In this document: positions 45,701-57,736 of the stretch, in pieces | How the letters are laid out: each line of letters opens with the position of its first letter | Position numbering within the stretch: position 1 is the first letter of the stretch | NCBI GenBank assembly: GCA_947561715.1 | Contig: OX387204.1 | Span: 5,585,001 to 5,649,000 of the forward strand | Length of the DNA: 64,000 nt | Source of the DNA: Ascidia mentula | Taxonomy: Eukaryota > Chordata > Ascidiacea > Phlebobranchia > Ascidiidae | Direction: 5' to 3' | Notes under the pieces: model-generated | What the model saw: the letters and a program-made list of their open reading frames with translations, nothing else | What the model was told of the DNA's origin: nothing | Database searches by the model: none | Made by a program: the position numbers and the translations under genes

Positions 45701-47429
45701 CCAGCGCATGGCTACGACGGGAAGCAAAACGTCATTCCACTTCACGGTCAACCAGGGAAGTCAAAATATGTCTGTTGCGAAAGCGGCGGACGATGGCAAT
45801 GATCACATGATGGTCTTACAGGTATAAATGTAACTTTTTGTAGTTGAGGTTTGTAGATGTTTGCCTATTACGTAATGTTTGCGTTTTTTATTAGCTGTGC
45901 TTTTCTGTGGAAAACCGCAAAGTTTGCCCCTGGAATATAAAATTGCACACTTTATCACACGCAATGTATTGCAAGTAATCGAAAAACACATTTATGAAAA
46001 CATGCATAACCAACGTGACCTAAAAACTCGTTTCGTCAAGTTTCGTTACACTCGATAAGATCCGATATATGATTGCCACTGTAGTTAATTTCGACGAAAA
46101 GCCATTTTTTGTTTGTTGGAATCGCTGTCGCCAACAATACGCTGCACAGCATTGTATAGTATGGGTCTACATTATTCAACAATGAAAACCAGCATGGTAA
46201 TGACAGCACGTACATCTGCCTATTGACAAAAAATGTTTCATTCCAGAAATTCCTGGAGGACAAGCGCTTGCGTTTGATCGATTTGTTTCGCAACTTTGAC
46301 AAAGATCTGAGCTGGAAAATCTCGCCAGCTGAATTTAAAAAAGGTATCATCGAGGCTGGTATTCCCTTCAGTAAAGCTCAAATGCGACAGTTGATGAAAA
46401 ACTTGGACACCGACAGCGACGGACAAGTCAATTACAAGTATGTTGTGTATAAAATTATGTGACAGTAATCAGACAAGGAGAGTAGCCTAAGTTCCTTTCT
46501 GATACATGCAGTAGGAAGAGCAGCGGTCAGAAAGCGAATGAAAATTAGTTTAGTTTTTTTTAATATGCTTCCTGGTATTGTGTTGCAGAAAGTTGGATCA
46601 AGCAGTCAGTTGAGGAGAGTATGAAAACTGTGCTGTTGTGTGCCGTTTAGACCCGTCGCAAAGATTCAGGCATTTTGTCTATTTATTGCGCAAATACACA
46701 AACATTTTTGTTAAATTTAGAAAAACAGAATACCAGAAACGTTATGGCTGGCAGGTTAGTAAGATTTTATCGGAAAAACTAAATATGTATTTTGAAAGAG
46801 AAGAACACACAGGCAAAGGAGGGTAACGCAAGAAAAAATAGGAGAAGGTGATTTTTTTTTATTTTAGATAAGTGCAATAATAAAGGTAGGAAATTATGGA
46901 CCGAAAAAACTGTTGGTGCAACGTTAACCGAAAAATTTACAGGGAGTTGCTGACCGGGAGACGTACTGCCATCTTGCGGCGGCGTGAAATCCGCAGGAAG
47001 GAGCTCATGGCGAAAGAGAAGGAAAAGAAAGAAACCGAAAAATTTCTGGCAGTGTGGCAGGACACGGTTCGACCGAAAACGCCTTCCGGGAGTCCCAAAG
47101 ACTCGCCCTTGCAAACTCCACTGCGCAGCCGCAGTCTGGTCACGCCAAAAAACAACAGCCCAAGGTCGCCGCGGTCACTCGCCGAAAAGGTAGCGTTACA
47201 CATGAAGACGCAAGGGGCAGCGTCGAACCTCACTCACAGTTACCCAAGCAGCGCTGCAGAGTCGACTCGTTCAAGCCCGCGTGGAAATTCAGTGAGGAAA
47301 TCGCCACCCAAAGATCCGGAAAAAGAAAATCATTTGTCTCTCCTCGTGCCCTCTAAGGCAGAAGTTAAAGCCAAACCAATAAAGAGCAAACGAAAGCCTT
47401 CGGATAAACAAAGAAACCGTGCTGCATAA
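42726..47429 (+). CDS. Leucine-rich repeat protein with C-terminal EF-hands, LRRC74A-like
   Basis: About ten exons. An acidic N-terminus (EEELEPQPKNEDDVVESE; TEPEPDPEPTDEELYDTD) precedes a RYRGMSAE-like segment and ribonuclease-inhibitor-type LRRs: LELDISDNWMMAEGI, NVSCNKLGSEGARHL, TLNVSRNDFKD, ELDLSGNQFSQIGGEW, NLNLSWNHLR, TLDLSWNGFADEGA, WLDLSHNRITDRGA, TLRIGNNPMGTEGA. Two EF-hand loops follow: DKDLSWKISPAE and DTDSDGQVNYKE; the last Glu is supplied by joining 46438 to the acceptor before GGAGTTGCTG near 46942. A basic, Ser/Pro-rich tail (TPSGSPKDSP; SPRSPRSL) ends at 47429. Function in this family is poorly known. It converges on SLC3A2, 502 bases away. Confidence 0.82.
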
Positions 47430-47931
47430 ATATATCTGCTTAGTAAGTGGTCTACATGCTTTGCGCCGGCGGATTAATTGTTTGTGTATTTTACGCCCGC
47501 AATTAAGAAACAAAAATTCCGCCACCGCGTGTTTGGGCCTGGCGTTGTGTTCACGTTGGTGCTGCAACTTCTATATTCATTACAATACAATCACACTTAG
47601 CTCGACTGATGACCAACCAGCCTTCTTCCGCGTATACGGCCCCCATGGTTTGTTCGGGCAACAAATTAACAACAATGCTGCAGATGCTTGCTAATGATAC
47701 CATAACATCCTGTCTGCATAAGCGGTTTTATTTCATTACGTCAGACGCGGCGAGATAACGAAGCATTCGCGCTAATTCATGAAAAAGACTAACAATGACG
47801 TTTTTGATCCGCGAAGCTTTAAGCCGACGCCCGAGGCGAACTTCTTGCACACGACCGAATAGAGGTTACTGAGTAATTTGTGGAAAGAGCACAGAAAGCA
47901 CACAAAAATAAGGGCCTGTCATCGTTGTAGA
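47430..47931. other. Convergent intergenic spacer
   Basis: 3' flanks of the LRRC74A-like gene and SLC3A2. No gene or repeat element was recognised. Confidence 0.6.
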
Positions 47932-50513
47932 CTAATTTCCAATGACCAATGTAATACCAGAATCCACTTTTAGACTCTCCAGGGAAATAGAAGAGCCAGC
48001 TTCAATATTCTTTGTGGAAGCCACAATGACCTGCCAGGAACAAACGAACATTAACAAATATAAACTTGCGTATATTCCCGTCATGAATAGGTATTACCTT
48101 CCCCTCCTTCAAAGCAGTACCATCTTTGTCAAGCAACCCTCCAGTGCTTGACACTGATACTGTAGCATTATTTGGGCTCATGTTACTGACAACCAACAGT
48201 GCAGGTTTAGTGTCCCATTTGCGGAAGACCGCGAATACGTCGTCGCTTCCTAAAAAGTGCAGACAACCACTATTATTTATTACACAATTCACAACAATAG
48301 CAGTTATGTCCAGTTAAGGATTGTACTAAATGCACAAACCTGTTGAAAGGAATGTGAAGGTGGTGTCATTATTTCTAGTATCGAAACGCATTGACTGCAT
48401 GCTCTGAATTCCTTCAACCTTCCTGACAGTCATCTCTTTCATCAAGTTCAAAAGCTCAGTAGATCCATTGACTTTGTTCTGTAATGTGAAACTTGTTAAA
48501 TGACAAAAAAACATCACTGCAAGTAAATTTTTACGTCTTCGGTCCATTGGAAGACATCAGTTTTTAGTCCAGCCTCGTCACCAGACCGGATAACTGCCAC
48601 ACCTGGCAGTGCAACAGTCAAAATGTTTAAGCCAGCTGCATACTGGCCTTTTCTAGTTGCAGCCAACTGCTGACCCAAAGGACTTGCCTAAATACAGAAG
48701 ACAATCAGTTGCTGTTGGTTCAATAAAATAAATAAGATAGGGTAACATACTGTATATGCTCCAACGTTATTAGAAGCTTGGCGCCAGTTGGTAACAATGG
48801 TTTCTATTTGTTTGCCTGCTCCGGCATTACCAACCACAGAAGAAACTTCTCCATTAACAATCACAGGGTTGGGCATTGTGTTGTCCACTGAGGTAGAAGT
48901 TAAAAGGCCAGTACCAGTGGCACTTGAATATACAAACAGGGCTCTGTGGAAGGGAAGGAATAATTTTATACTATCTGTTCATAATAATGGCATAGAGAAA
49001 AAAGTTAAATGTATGAACTAGGATGCAAATCAATATATATATAGTGTATAAATACTCTACATGGTGCCAATCTCCCAACTAGGTGAAAGAAATTTGCTTG
49101 GTAATGATGACGTGAATTGGATTACAAACATGAGACAGCATTTCTACAGATGTTTTTGACAAATGGGACACTCACTTTGATGAGTTTTGGTTAGCCACAG
49201 TTGTGTTCCACACCTCTTCGAGCAAGCTGTTAGCACCAGCAGTCATTTGGACATGGTTGAAATCTCTCAGTTGAACACCATCATATTGGTACCCGAACCA
49301 TGCTTTAATCAAATCCTTTTCAGAAAAAAAAAAGAACATTATCATTTTAATATTGAACTATTAGTACACACATGACATACTTTAAGGTAGTTTTTGGCTT
49401 CAGCATCATCATAGTTGATAAAAGCTGTGGTGTTGTCACCAGCAACTGCTTTGTAGTACTTTGACCTAGTTGCACTCATCACCCATTGTGTCGATGGGTC
49501 CTATAAAACAAAGATTCATTATTTTACAACCTAATTGATGCCAATTGCCAAGTCACAATCTACTTACAGTAGAACTTGCAGTGTCGCTCCAAATAAAGAA
49601 GTTACACAAATTTCCAGAGCCTGTGGTACAAGACTCTGATGAAGTGAAGTAGCTGTGTGATGTAGACATGGTTGAAACCACCAAATCCACCATTACTTTC
49701 ATTTCTGAACAAAACAAATGTTTATAGTTATGTTAAGTTAAAACACCAAACTAATAGTTTTTACTTTTTTCATGGAGCGTCTCAATCAGTGTTTTTTGCT
49801 CACTGCTACTTTCCATAATATTTTGATCATTGGGCGAAGCGGCATCGGTTAAAAGAACAGTTTCAGCATTAAGTTCCTTCACATATTCCAAATGATTTTT
49901 CATTCCTGAACAGTTAAACAGTTACCAACACAAACTTGGTCATACAAGTTAAACATAAAATTTTATAATTCTCAACTGTCAACTCACCACCAAATCCGCC
50001 AGCAAAGTTTTTGGCACTTGCTTCATAAACAACAGTATCCTGGTACCATTCCGGTTTTGGCTCTGGTTTACACCGAGGTGCATTAACCACAATTAGAATG
50101 GCAGCTACCAACATTCCAATCCAAGCCAACCAGAAGAGAATAAACAAAACCCAGCGAGCTCTTACCCACTTTGGCTGATTTGAAATTTCTGTATATACAT
50201 ATTGACTAAGTTGAATGTTTAAACACTTAATAGTCAAAGCAATCATTTATACTTTTTTAACTAATAATCATGCTTTGTATGAGACATGATTTAGTTAGTT
50301 ATATGGCACAGTTTACAAAAAATAAATTAATATACAATAGTTTGCACTCTTACCCAAAAGCTCCTCCTTTTTCAAACCAGTAAAACGATTTTCTTCTTCA
50401 GACTCCTCATCCTTGACGCCAGTTTCCACCTTTACCTCAGGAGGGTTAAGCTTGTGCGTCTCGTCGGACATATCGCCCATTTCAACATCAAGAGGTTTCT
50501 CTGGACTACCCAT
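47932..50513 (-). CDS. SLC3A2: 4F2 cell-surface antigen heavy chain (CD98hc)
   Basis: Type II membrane glycoprotein that chaperones SLC7 amino-acid transporters to the plasma membrane (family knowledge). An acidic cytosolic N-terminus (MGSPEKPLDVEMGDMSDE) leads to RFTGLKKEELL, WVRARWVLFILFWLAW and a single transmembrane segment, then VNAPRCKPEPKPEWYQ. The Cys matches the position that disulfide-links the light chain. The ectodomain is a degenerate TIM barrel (WFGYQYDGVQLRDF) that lacks the glycosidase catalytic acids, ending in a beta sandwich with RKWDTKPALLVVSNMSP and LKVDSGITLVIGN, with the stop at 47932-47934. There are several N-x-S/T sites. About nine exons. It is divergent from ARL2 (1.0-kb gap). 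Confidence 0.9.
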
Positions 50514-51524
50514 AGTAATTGCTAAAATGTTTTAATTTTGACACGATAAACTTCAAAACGTCTCTACGCTTAGATGTTTCAGACAGAATGAAAATCTCCA
50601 ATGAATTTCGCTGACGCAACGCTTTCGAGATGACGCAATGTCAACCGGTTTGGACTGGTTTAGACCAGTTGATCCGGCAAAATTCACGGTTGACTGCTCA
50701 ACAGCACAAAACACGAGTCGTCTCGGCAAAGAAACGCTAACAACTAATTAAAATAAACATTCATAACTAGTTCTTTAATTTTAACCTGGTGACAAGATTG
50801 CATTCATTATTATTATTTACAACTTAAACTGTATGTTTAAATAAAACAGAACGAGTATAGTTATGTACAATCATAGAATACTTTTAGTATTCTATGGTAC
50901 AATACAAACTGCAGATTTATTGAAGTCAAACAAAATACTTTAAAATTTAGTGAGTGATCAATCAAAACACCCCTAAAATGGAAACAAAGACTAAAGGACA
51001 CAAATTGCCTGATTTTACGAGTAAAACAACACTTTATGTCAATTTCCCCGGCCAAATAAGGCAATGCAAATAAGCACAAGATTCTTCTAAGTTGGCACAA
51101 AAATGTAGATAACAATACCCTTTACAATTACATGGTTTTATCTGTGAATCCACGCAGTGACTCCCAGTACATTGTTTTCCTTGAGTCGCATCTTCAAAAA
51201 CTTACTAACCATTCTAATTACCTGCACCACGAAAATTTTTTTATAGTTAATTAAATGTGTGTAAATGTTTTCCTAGTAACAAAAATGTGGAAAACATAAT
51301 GACCAAGCATTTATTTTACATTTATGTTTATTCCTACTTGCGGCATCAGTTCACTGGCTTACAGTCGGATGAGCATACAGTTTTGTCACGACTATGCGCA
51401 GTTGCATGTGTTTCGCTTTACGTCCGTTAATATCATCTTATTAATGTTGCAGAATATGGAATGAAATCAAGATTTTAAAACCTTTCAAGTTTTTTGAATA
51501 GTTGCTCAGTACGAGATTTCGAAA
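50514..51524. other. Divergent intergenic region SLC3A2/ARL2
   Basis: Contains an 11-bp hairpin with 3-base loop (CATAGAATACT and its complement) near 50872-50896 and a GGTTTGGACTGGTTTAGACC-type partial palindrome near 50650. No gene was seen. Promoters of both neighbours presumably lie here. Confidence 0.5.
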
Positions 51525-52893
51525 ATGGGCCTTTTAAGTATATTGAAGAAAATGAAACAAAAGGAAAAGGAAGTTCGGATTTTGATGTTGTATCCTTTTA
51601 AGTTGCATATTAAACTGTTGTGTTACGGAGCTTATAAAAGCTTGGCATTGAATACTTTTTTAATAATATTGAAATGCATAAATATAATTTTGAACTGCAG
51701 GGTAACTCATGATTTTAAATTCCAAATCGTTTTTTAAGGAATAATTACATGTAGTTTTTCATATGGCCGGCAGTTAAAATATTGTCAGCATTAAAAACTT
51801 TTGATTTTTTGCCTTGTGTTGATTAGCTGATGCTTCAAGATATTGTTTTGAATAGAATTGCCTGTACTGTAGTTCACGCATTGTATTCTACTTAATTCGA
51901 CTTTTAAAGGGGCTTGGACAATGCTGGAAAAACTACAATTTTAAAGAAATTTATAGGTGAAGATATTAACACAATCTCTCCAACACTTGGTTTTAATATT
52001 GAAACAATTGAACATCGAGGGTGGGTATTTAGTTAAAGTCAGTCGTGGGATTCAAAATTTTTGTCAGCTGGTTCTATCACGAAAGTCATATTTTTCAGCC
52101 GGTTCTGTTACAAAAAGGCATTATTGACAGTAACCAGTAGCCAGTAATGCTAACCGGTTCGCTGATCTGATAAAATTTCGTGCGAACGGGCTGAATCCCA
52201 CCACTGGTTAAAGTGTTGCACCCTACTGGCAGTTTTGAAAGATGCAGGGCAACAACATATTTATGTAGATTTAAATTGAACATTTGGGATGTTGGTGGAC
52301 AAAAATCCATTCGGTCATACTGGCGAAACTACTTCGAAAGCACGGATGGTCTTATATGGGTAGTAGATAGTGCAGACAAAAGGCGACTTGAAGATTGTGT
52401 CAAAGAACTTCACCAGCTTCTTGTTGAAGAGGTACTTTTATTCCTAAATTTTTGTCTTTTGTAGAAGACAGACTAAATTCTGGTGTTTTGTGCTTTTGAA
52501 ACCCAAAACATATTGCTCAGAATCTAATCATACAGTTATATTTTGTGTAGAGGTTAGCTGGGGCAACACTGCTTGTGTTTGCAAACAAACAAGATCTGCC
52601 TGGTGCATTGTCTGCTCTTGAGATAAAAGAGGTATGTTGGACTTTTCCCAATATTTGTAGTTTTTAGCTTGTATGTTGGTATCAAGCAATATGTAAAAAC
52701 AACAAACTTGGCACTTAAACCCCTACAACTGCTTGTTGAAAAAACAAAATCTCTTCAGGTTTTAGACTTGGAGAACATAAAGACCCACCACTGGTCAATT
52801 TTGCCTTGCAGTGCTGTCACAGGAAAAAACCTGATAGAAGGAATTGATTGGATTGTTGATGATATTTCAAGCAGAATATTTACTTTGGACTAA
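51525..52893 (+). CDS. ARL2: ADP-ribosylation factor-like GTPase 2
   Basis: Small GTPase that, with tubulin cofactors TBCD/TBCE, controls tubulin dimer biogenesis, and releases cargo from PDE6D/UNC119 (family knowledge). Exons 51525-51589, 51910-52020, 52269-52431, 52551-52631 and 52759-52893 join to 184 residues, the usual family length. N-terminus [16 protein letters not shown] (amphipathic helix); G1 GLDNAGKTT; switch I with [11 protein letters not shown]3 WDVGGQ; G4 NKQD; G5 SAVTG; C-terminus [11 protein letters not shown]. Gly2 is present; ARL2 is generally not myristoylated. Intron 2 holds a hAT MITE (52040-52206). The 3' three exons are duplicated downstream. Confidence 0.96.
52040..52206. 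mobile_element. 167-bp hAT MITE in ARL2 intron 2
   Basis: Left end CAGTCGTGGGATTCA and right end TGAATCCCACCACTG are inverted copies. The 8-bp duplication GTTAAAGT flanks it (52032-52039 and 52207-52214). The last four bases (ACTG) and the right target repeat are also present at the start of the downstream duplicated unit. Confidence 0.92.
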
Positions 52894-55146
52894 AAAAATT
52901 TCTTTTATTGTGCAACTAGTCTGAACAAATGCAGTTTAAACAAACATTATGGTTGCTCAAGTTCCTTAATCCTGCATCCTGGTGCTATTTATAGTATTTA
53001 GTTTTCCTTGTTGTATAAGTTTTTTTTACGTAATTTGTCATGTTTTTTGTTTCATTATTTTACGTCTTATATTTCAGTCTGTGTCATGTGACCTGTTTTA
53101 GGGCTTTATAGAGGTACTGAATGAAGTGTGATTCAAAGTGCTTCCTTGGACTGATATAGGCATGGGCGTATCCAGGGGGGGGGTCCGAGGGGTCCGGACC
53201 CCCCCCTTTTGTGAAATATTTTGGTCTTTTTTGATAACTAAACAAACGCCACTGTATTTTTTGTCAAAATCCGCGTGAAAACCAGAAATTTTCTTTGACG
53301 TTGACCTAAAAAACACATCGTGTTGCATTCGCCATTGTTTCCAAACAGGGAGCATTGTTACCGAACACTTGGCATTGTTACCAAACATGTTGCATTGTTA
53401 CGAAACAGTTCAGGGACGAAACGTCGTTTTTCAGTGGCCACGTTGTAATGACAAGCGGTTTATTTGCGTGAAAGTCAATTAGTTTAGTTGTTAAACTTTC
53501 CATAGCGTTACACAATTGCGCAAGCCACCGTTTATGTGACGATTGGCGCGAACACCGGCGTTCGTATTTTGCGATTCTCGCCTTCAATAGTTTATATTTA
53601 GTTTATGCCTGAAAATCGGGGAATTCCCTAAACAAATTTGGACCCCCCCCTTTAAAAATTCCTGGATACGCCCCTGGATATAGGTGTACACAAAGCCATC
53701 TCAAGACACATATGCTTGTTGCCTTAAAAGTTGCCAAGCATGGTGATAATATGCCCTTTCATTGATAAAGATACAGTTTACACTTCTAATCACTTGCAAC
53801 AGTGAATAACTCCCAAACTATTATTATTACTATCATCCTTATAATTGTTGATTGATGTTGTGGTTTCATTATTAAGTATATGTCTTCAATTAAACCACTA
53901 CTACAAAAGTTCTTGTGTATTTTCAAGTATTGATTATTAGTATTAAGTTTTTGCTTGTGAATTTCAGTCCAAACGTGTAGAATTAATTCCACTGAAAAAT
54001 CGCTACCCTTGTGTGTGTATACAGTGTGTCCAAAATTTTGTCTATACTGTGATATATTTGTAGCAAAATATACTGATAAGGTATATGTTGTTCCCAGGAG
54101 AGATGTATGCTTTGTGTTTTCGGTTGTTCTACACAGAGTTAAAAAATGACTGATGACAGTGCATTACTTCCTTCACTAGTTTTGTTGTCAACAAAATATA
54201 TTTAAATATATAATAAAATAATAACTGTATGAGAACCATAACAACCTTTATTCATAATACATTTTTTGGTAGCCTACCTAGGCCTGTATCATCTGTAAAA
54301 TAAGATAGTTCAAGTAGCCTACATACGCCACCTTTTTCAAAAACCATTTCACTCTCGCGTCATGCGCATAAGCCCAAATGAATGAAAATATAAGACATTT
54401 ACAGGATAACACCGCCTCGGGTTTGCACGTACTCAAAATGAGATCAAAATATATGGATGTAAAATCAACAAGAATTCCATTAGGCCGCTATCTCGACCTT
54501 AACACTAATTCGCTTGTGTCTTAATTTCGCATTAGCAAATATACATCGAACACTTCACGCCCAACTAGACAACTTACCACTCTTTGAGTAGGCCTTTAGG
54601 ATTTTTAGAGCTGCTGTGGTCTACACCTCTATTCTAACATGTGCAAGTACGGTAACCACTGAAAAGCGCAACTTCCAGTTATAATCCCGACTCCATCATT
54701 ATGTGTATGGAGCCTTCGGGTAACTTAAGTTTGTCGATTTGTATCAAAAGAAACGTTGTGTGAACCAAGCTGGCGTTTTTGTTTTGCTGTGTCTGATATC
54801 TGCGGTTATAGGCACAAAATACGATCTGTTGCAACCGACCTCCCAATGCCATCACCCAGTTGCGATCCTATAACAGACGAAACATTTCGAAATACAAACT
54901 TGCCAATATTTTATAAAAATAATGTAGCGGTGAAAGCGCCAAAATTCATTTTCTGTTGCGTGGGGCGATGTTTCAAACCAAGAACTTTTACGCGCTCAAC
55001 CCCACAGGCCATTGAATATTTTTTCGTGAAATGTGTTTTCTATTCTGTCCCAATCGGCGTCATATGTGAGTCACGTGATTCATGCTTCTTGGCGTGGTTT
55101 TCATCAAGCGGGACGAGGGTTCTTTTTCATTTCGGAAACATAAAAA
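52894..55146. other. Intergenic between ARL2 and the broken RNA-binding gene copy
   Basis: ARL2 3' UTR and flank, a hAT element (53161-53676) and the promoter region of the RNA-binding gene copy. Open frames here (such as the one around 54756-55193) overlap the start of the RNA-binding exon in another frame and are not supported as genes. Confidence 0.6.
53161..53676. mobile_element. 516-bp hAT-type non-autonomous element
   Basis: Ends CATGGGCGTATCCAGG and CCTGGATACGCCCCTG, followed inward by poly-G/poly-C tracts. Flanked by the 8-bp duplication GATATAGG (53153-53160 and 53677-53684). Unit 2 has the empty site (GATATAGG once, near 57999). It contains about four imperfect 23-bp repeats of GCATTGTTACCAAACA near 53333-53410. 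Confidence 0.95.
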
Positions 55147-57023
55147 ATGAGCGGATATTTTGTGCATGGTGGAACCCAGTATCCGTGAGTTAAGCGAATT
55201 TATATGTATTAGTCACCAAGTTAACGTAACACTTTATGTAAACTTTATGTTGTATGCATGGAGTAACAAGATTGTCTGACATAGACTTTTAAGCATTGAT
55301 CAAATATGTGTTTTATAATTTTAGGTAGCCTATAGACAATCACCGCAGTCCCAACAGGGCAATGCTGGAAATTCTGCCTCACCATCAAATGTATGTAGTT
55401 TGTTTATGAGATATGTGTGAAATTTAAAGATAAAATGTGATTTTGCAAATAGCAATTTTAAGATAACTTTTTTTTAGAATTCCTTTTTTGCCAACAACAG
55501 CTTCTTAGGACACCAATGTTCCAATGGTATTTTTGCTTGTCATGAGCAGTTCGTTTTTTAGATTTTTTATATTATACTTTTATTTTATCTACAGACAGTT
55601 TTTCTCAACAATCCAACACCAACTACTCATTCAATCAAACATCTACAATAGGATCTACAGGATTCTCCACTCCGTAAGTTGGAAAAAGAACTAAATTTTT
55701 TTAAATTGTGGGATTTAAATTAAAAATGCTATTGTTTGACAATGCTTCTCTTTCTACGAGTAACTATAACAGTGATCATATTAGACAATTCTGTAAAGGT
55801 TTACTTAGTTTAAACAAATGACTTCCTTCTTAAAATGCGTCATGAGTTCACATAAGTAAAATCTGCCAGGCATGCCACTCAAGTAAAAGGGCTTCTGTAA
55901 AGACAAAAAGGGGCTTCTGCTTGCAATGATGTTTATATATCTGTCAATCCCCTGAAAATTTTTGGAGAAATTTTACCACTGAGCAAGCACCTGTCCAATA
56001 AATGATATTTCATAACCGTATGCATTTTTTACGATTCAACCATGACAAGCAGTTTTGTTTTGAAATAGGAGGTCCCTACAGTGGCGGGGGCTCCTTTGAC
56101 CAGTTTCAGCATACCCAGTCGTCTTACGAAAAAGCACTTTACAATGCTGCCAACCAATACTATGGCAACAAACGCGGAAGGGGCAGAGGTGCTGGTGGGG
56201 GTGGAGGAGGAAGAGGTCATGGATCAACAGGCGGAGCAGGGAGAGGAGGAGGGTTTGGAGGCCAGGGATCAACTGGAGGAAAAACTACTTTTCAACAAGT
56301 ACAAATACCTAAATGTGTTGAATGACTTTTTCAAAGAGGGTTGAGATATTTGAGTTTGCACTAACTAAGCCGGCCTGTGCTTGTTGTTCTGTGAAGTGGG
56401 GGCGACGTACGGTGCATGCATTGAATGGATATGGCAGTATTATGAAATGCTCATTGTTATGTGAGCTTGTTGCTGTTTTCCACACAGATTTTTTAAACTA
56501 CAAAATAATGATATATTTTTGCTTCTATGGCATATTCATTTTTGATAGGATTCTTTAAACTGTTTTAGAACACAGGTCCAAAAGCAATCAAGGCCACAGA
56601 GATCAAAGTTTACTTGTATGCATGGTGCGGTCAGAGAAAACTAAAACCAGAATATGAGATTACTCCCAAAGGACAACCACCACATGTTCTGTTCTCATGC
56701 AGGGTAATGCCTTATTTATTGGAGCGTTCTGCAATGCAACATATATGTGATGATGCTAAACAAATATCTGTCAATCCACAGAAACGTTTGTGTTGATAAT
56801 CATTATCCTGAGCATAATACATGTACCATATTTGTACCATATGCTGTTTGCTTTTACTTAATGCACCTTTTATGTACTTTAGCTGCACATCAGTGGTTTA
56901 GACAATGTTGCTGAAGTAGATGCTCAAAGCAAGCGGGACTCTCAAACAAAGGCCGCTTGGGACTTTTGTGAAAATCTAGTAAAAGTTGGCTACATGAAGG
57001 CTTCAGAACTTCCCCCAAAGCCG
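55147..57023 (+). pseudogene. Broken 5' copy of the dsRBD-DZF gene
   Basis: Duplicate of exons 1-9 of the gene at 59268. It has the same start (MSGYFVHGGTQYP), QN-rich exons and the RGG exon (56070-56300), and ends after the dsRBD1 exons (TEIKVYLYAWCGQRK and LHISGLDNVAEVDAQSK). The two exons equivalent to 60070-60245 and 60309-60362 are deleted. Direct joining of the flanking exons shifts the frame and reaches a stop within the next exon; skipping exon 4 would restore it. The acceptor of exon 2 differs: the original site would give an immediate TAG, but a TATAG site further in keeps the frame. All exons for dsRBD2, dsRBD3 and DZF are absent because the ARL2 copy begins at 57046. Confidence 0.85.
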
Positions 57024-57111
57024 GTAATGCTTCGTTTTCATATAGACTGGTTAAAGTGTTGCACCCTACTGGCAGTTTTGAAAGATGCAGGGCAATTACA
57101 TATTTATGTAG

Positions 57112-57736
57112 ATTTAAATTGAACATTTGGGATGTTGGTGGACAAAAATCCATTTGGTCATACTGGCGAAACTACTTCGAAAGCACGGATGGCCTTATAT
57201 GGGTAGTAGATAGTGCAGACAAAAGACGACTTGAAGATTGTGTCAAAGAACTTCACCAGCTTCTTGTTGAAGAGGTACTTTTATTCCTAAATTTTTGTCT
57301 TTTGTTGGAGACAGACTAAATTCTGGTGTTTTGTGCTTTTGAAACCCAAAACATATTGCTCAGAATCTAATCATACAGTTATATTTTGTGTAGAGGTTAG
57401 CTGGGGCAACACTGCTTGTGTTTGCAAACAAACAAGATGTGCCTGGTGCATTGTCTGCTCTTGAGATAAAAGAGGTATGTTGGACTTTTCCCAATATTTG
57501 TAGTTTTTAGCTTGTATGTTGGTATCAAGCAACATGTAAAAACAACAAACTTGGCACTTAAACCCCTACAACTGCATGTTCAAAAAACAAAATCTCTTCA
57601 GGTTTTAGACTTGGAGAACATAAAGACCCACCACTGGTCAATTTTGCCTTGCAGTGCTGTCACAGGAAAAAATCTGATAGAAGGAATTGATTGGATTGTT
57701 GATGATATTTCAAGCAGAATATTTACTTTGGACTAA
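57112..57736 (+). pseudogene. 5'-truncated ARL2 copy (exons 3-5 only)
   Basis: Exons 57112-57274, 57394-57474 and 57602-57736 keep intact frames and splice sites and encode [18 protein letters not shown] through [11 protein letters not shown]. The P-loop, switch I and start codon exons are missing, so it cannot make a functional GTPase alone. Changes from ARL2 include Arg to Trp after QKSI and NKQDVPGA for NKQDLPGA. Upstream splicing from the broken RNA-binding gene would enter in the wrong phase. Confidence 0.9.

Larger units (their letters stand above)
52203..57045. repeat. Tandem duplication unit 1 (ARL2 3' half to dsRBD1 intron)
   Basis: A 4843-bp unit nearly identical to 57046-61703. 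It starts ACTGGTTAAAG in ARL2 intron 2 and ends TTTCATATAG in the intron after the dsRBD1 exon copy. Unit 1 has a private 516-bp hAT element and about 190 bases near 54410-54595 missing from unit 2. It lacks about 0.6 kb (around 55915) that contains two exons in unit 2. Confidence 0.97.

Noticed and set aside
53333..53410. Regularly spaced 23-bp repeats resembling a small CRISPR-like array
   Set aside because: The repeats are contiguous and imperfect without unique spacers, and lie inside a hAT element in eukaryotic DNA.
54756..55193. 145-codon ORF upstream of the broken RNA-binding gene, with a 137-codon counterpart at 58901-59314
   Set aside because: Both lie in the duplicated promoter/5' UTR, start differently in each copy and overlap the MSGYFVHGG start codon in another frame; no family resemblance.
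57046..57274. In-frame fusion of the dsRBD1 exon to ARL2 exon 3
   Set aside because: The donor is phase 0 and the ARL2 acceptor phase 2; joining gives Ile then stop, so no dsRBD-ARL2 fusion protein is made by this junction.
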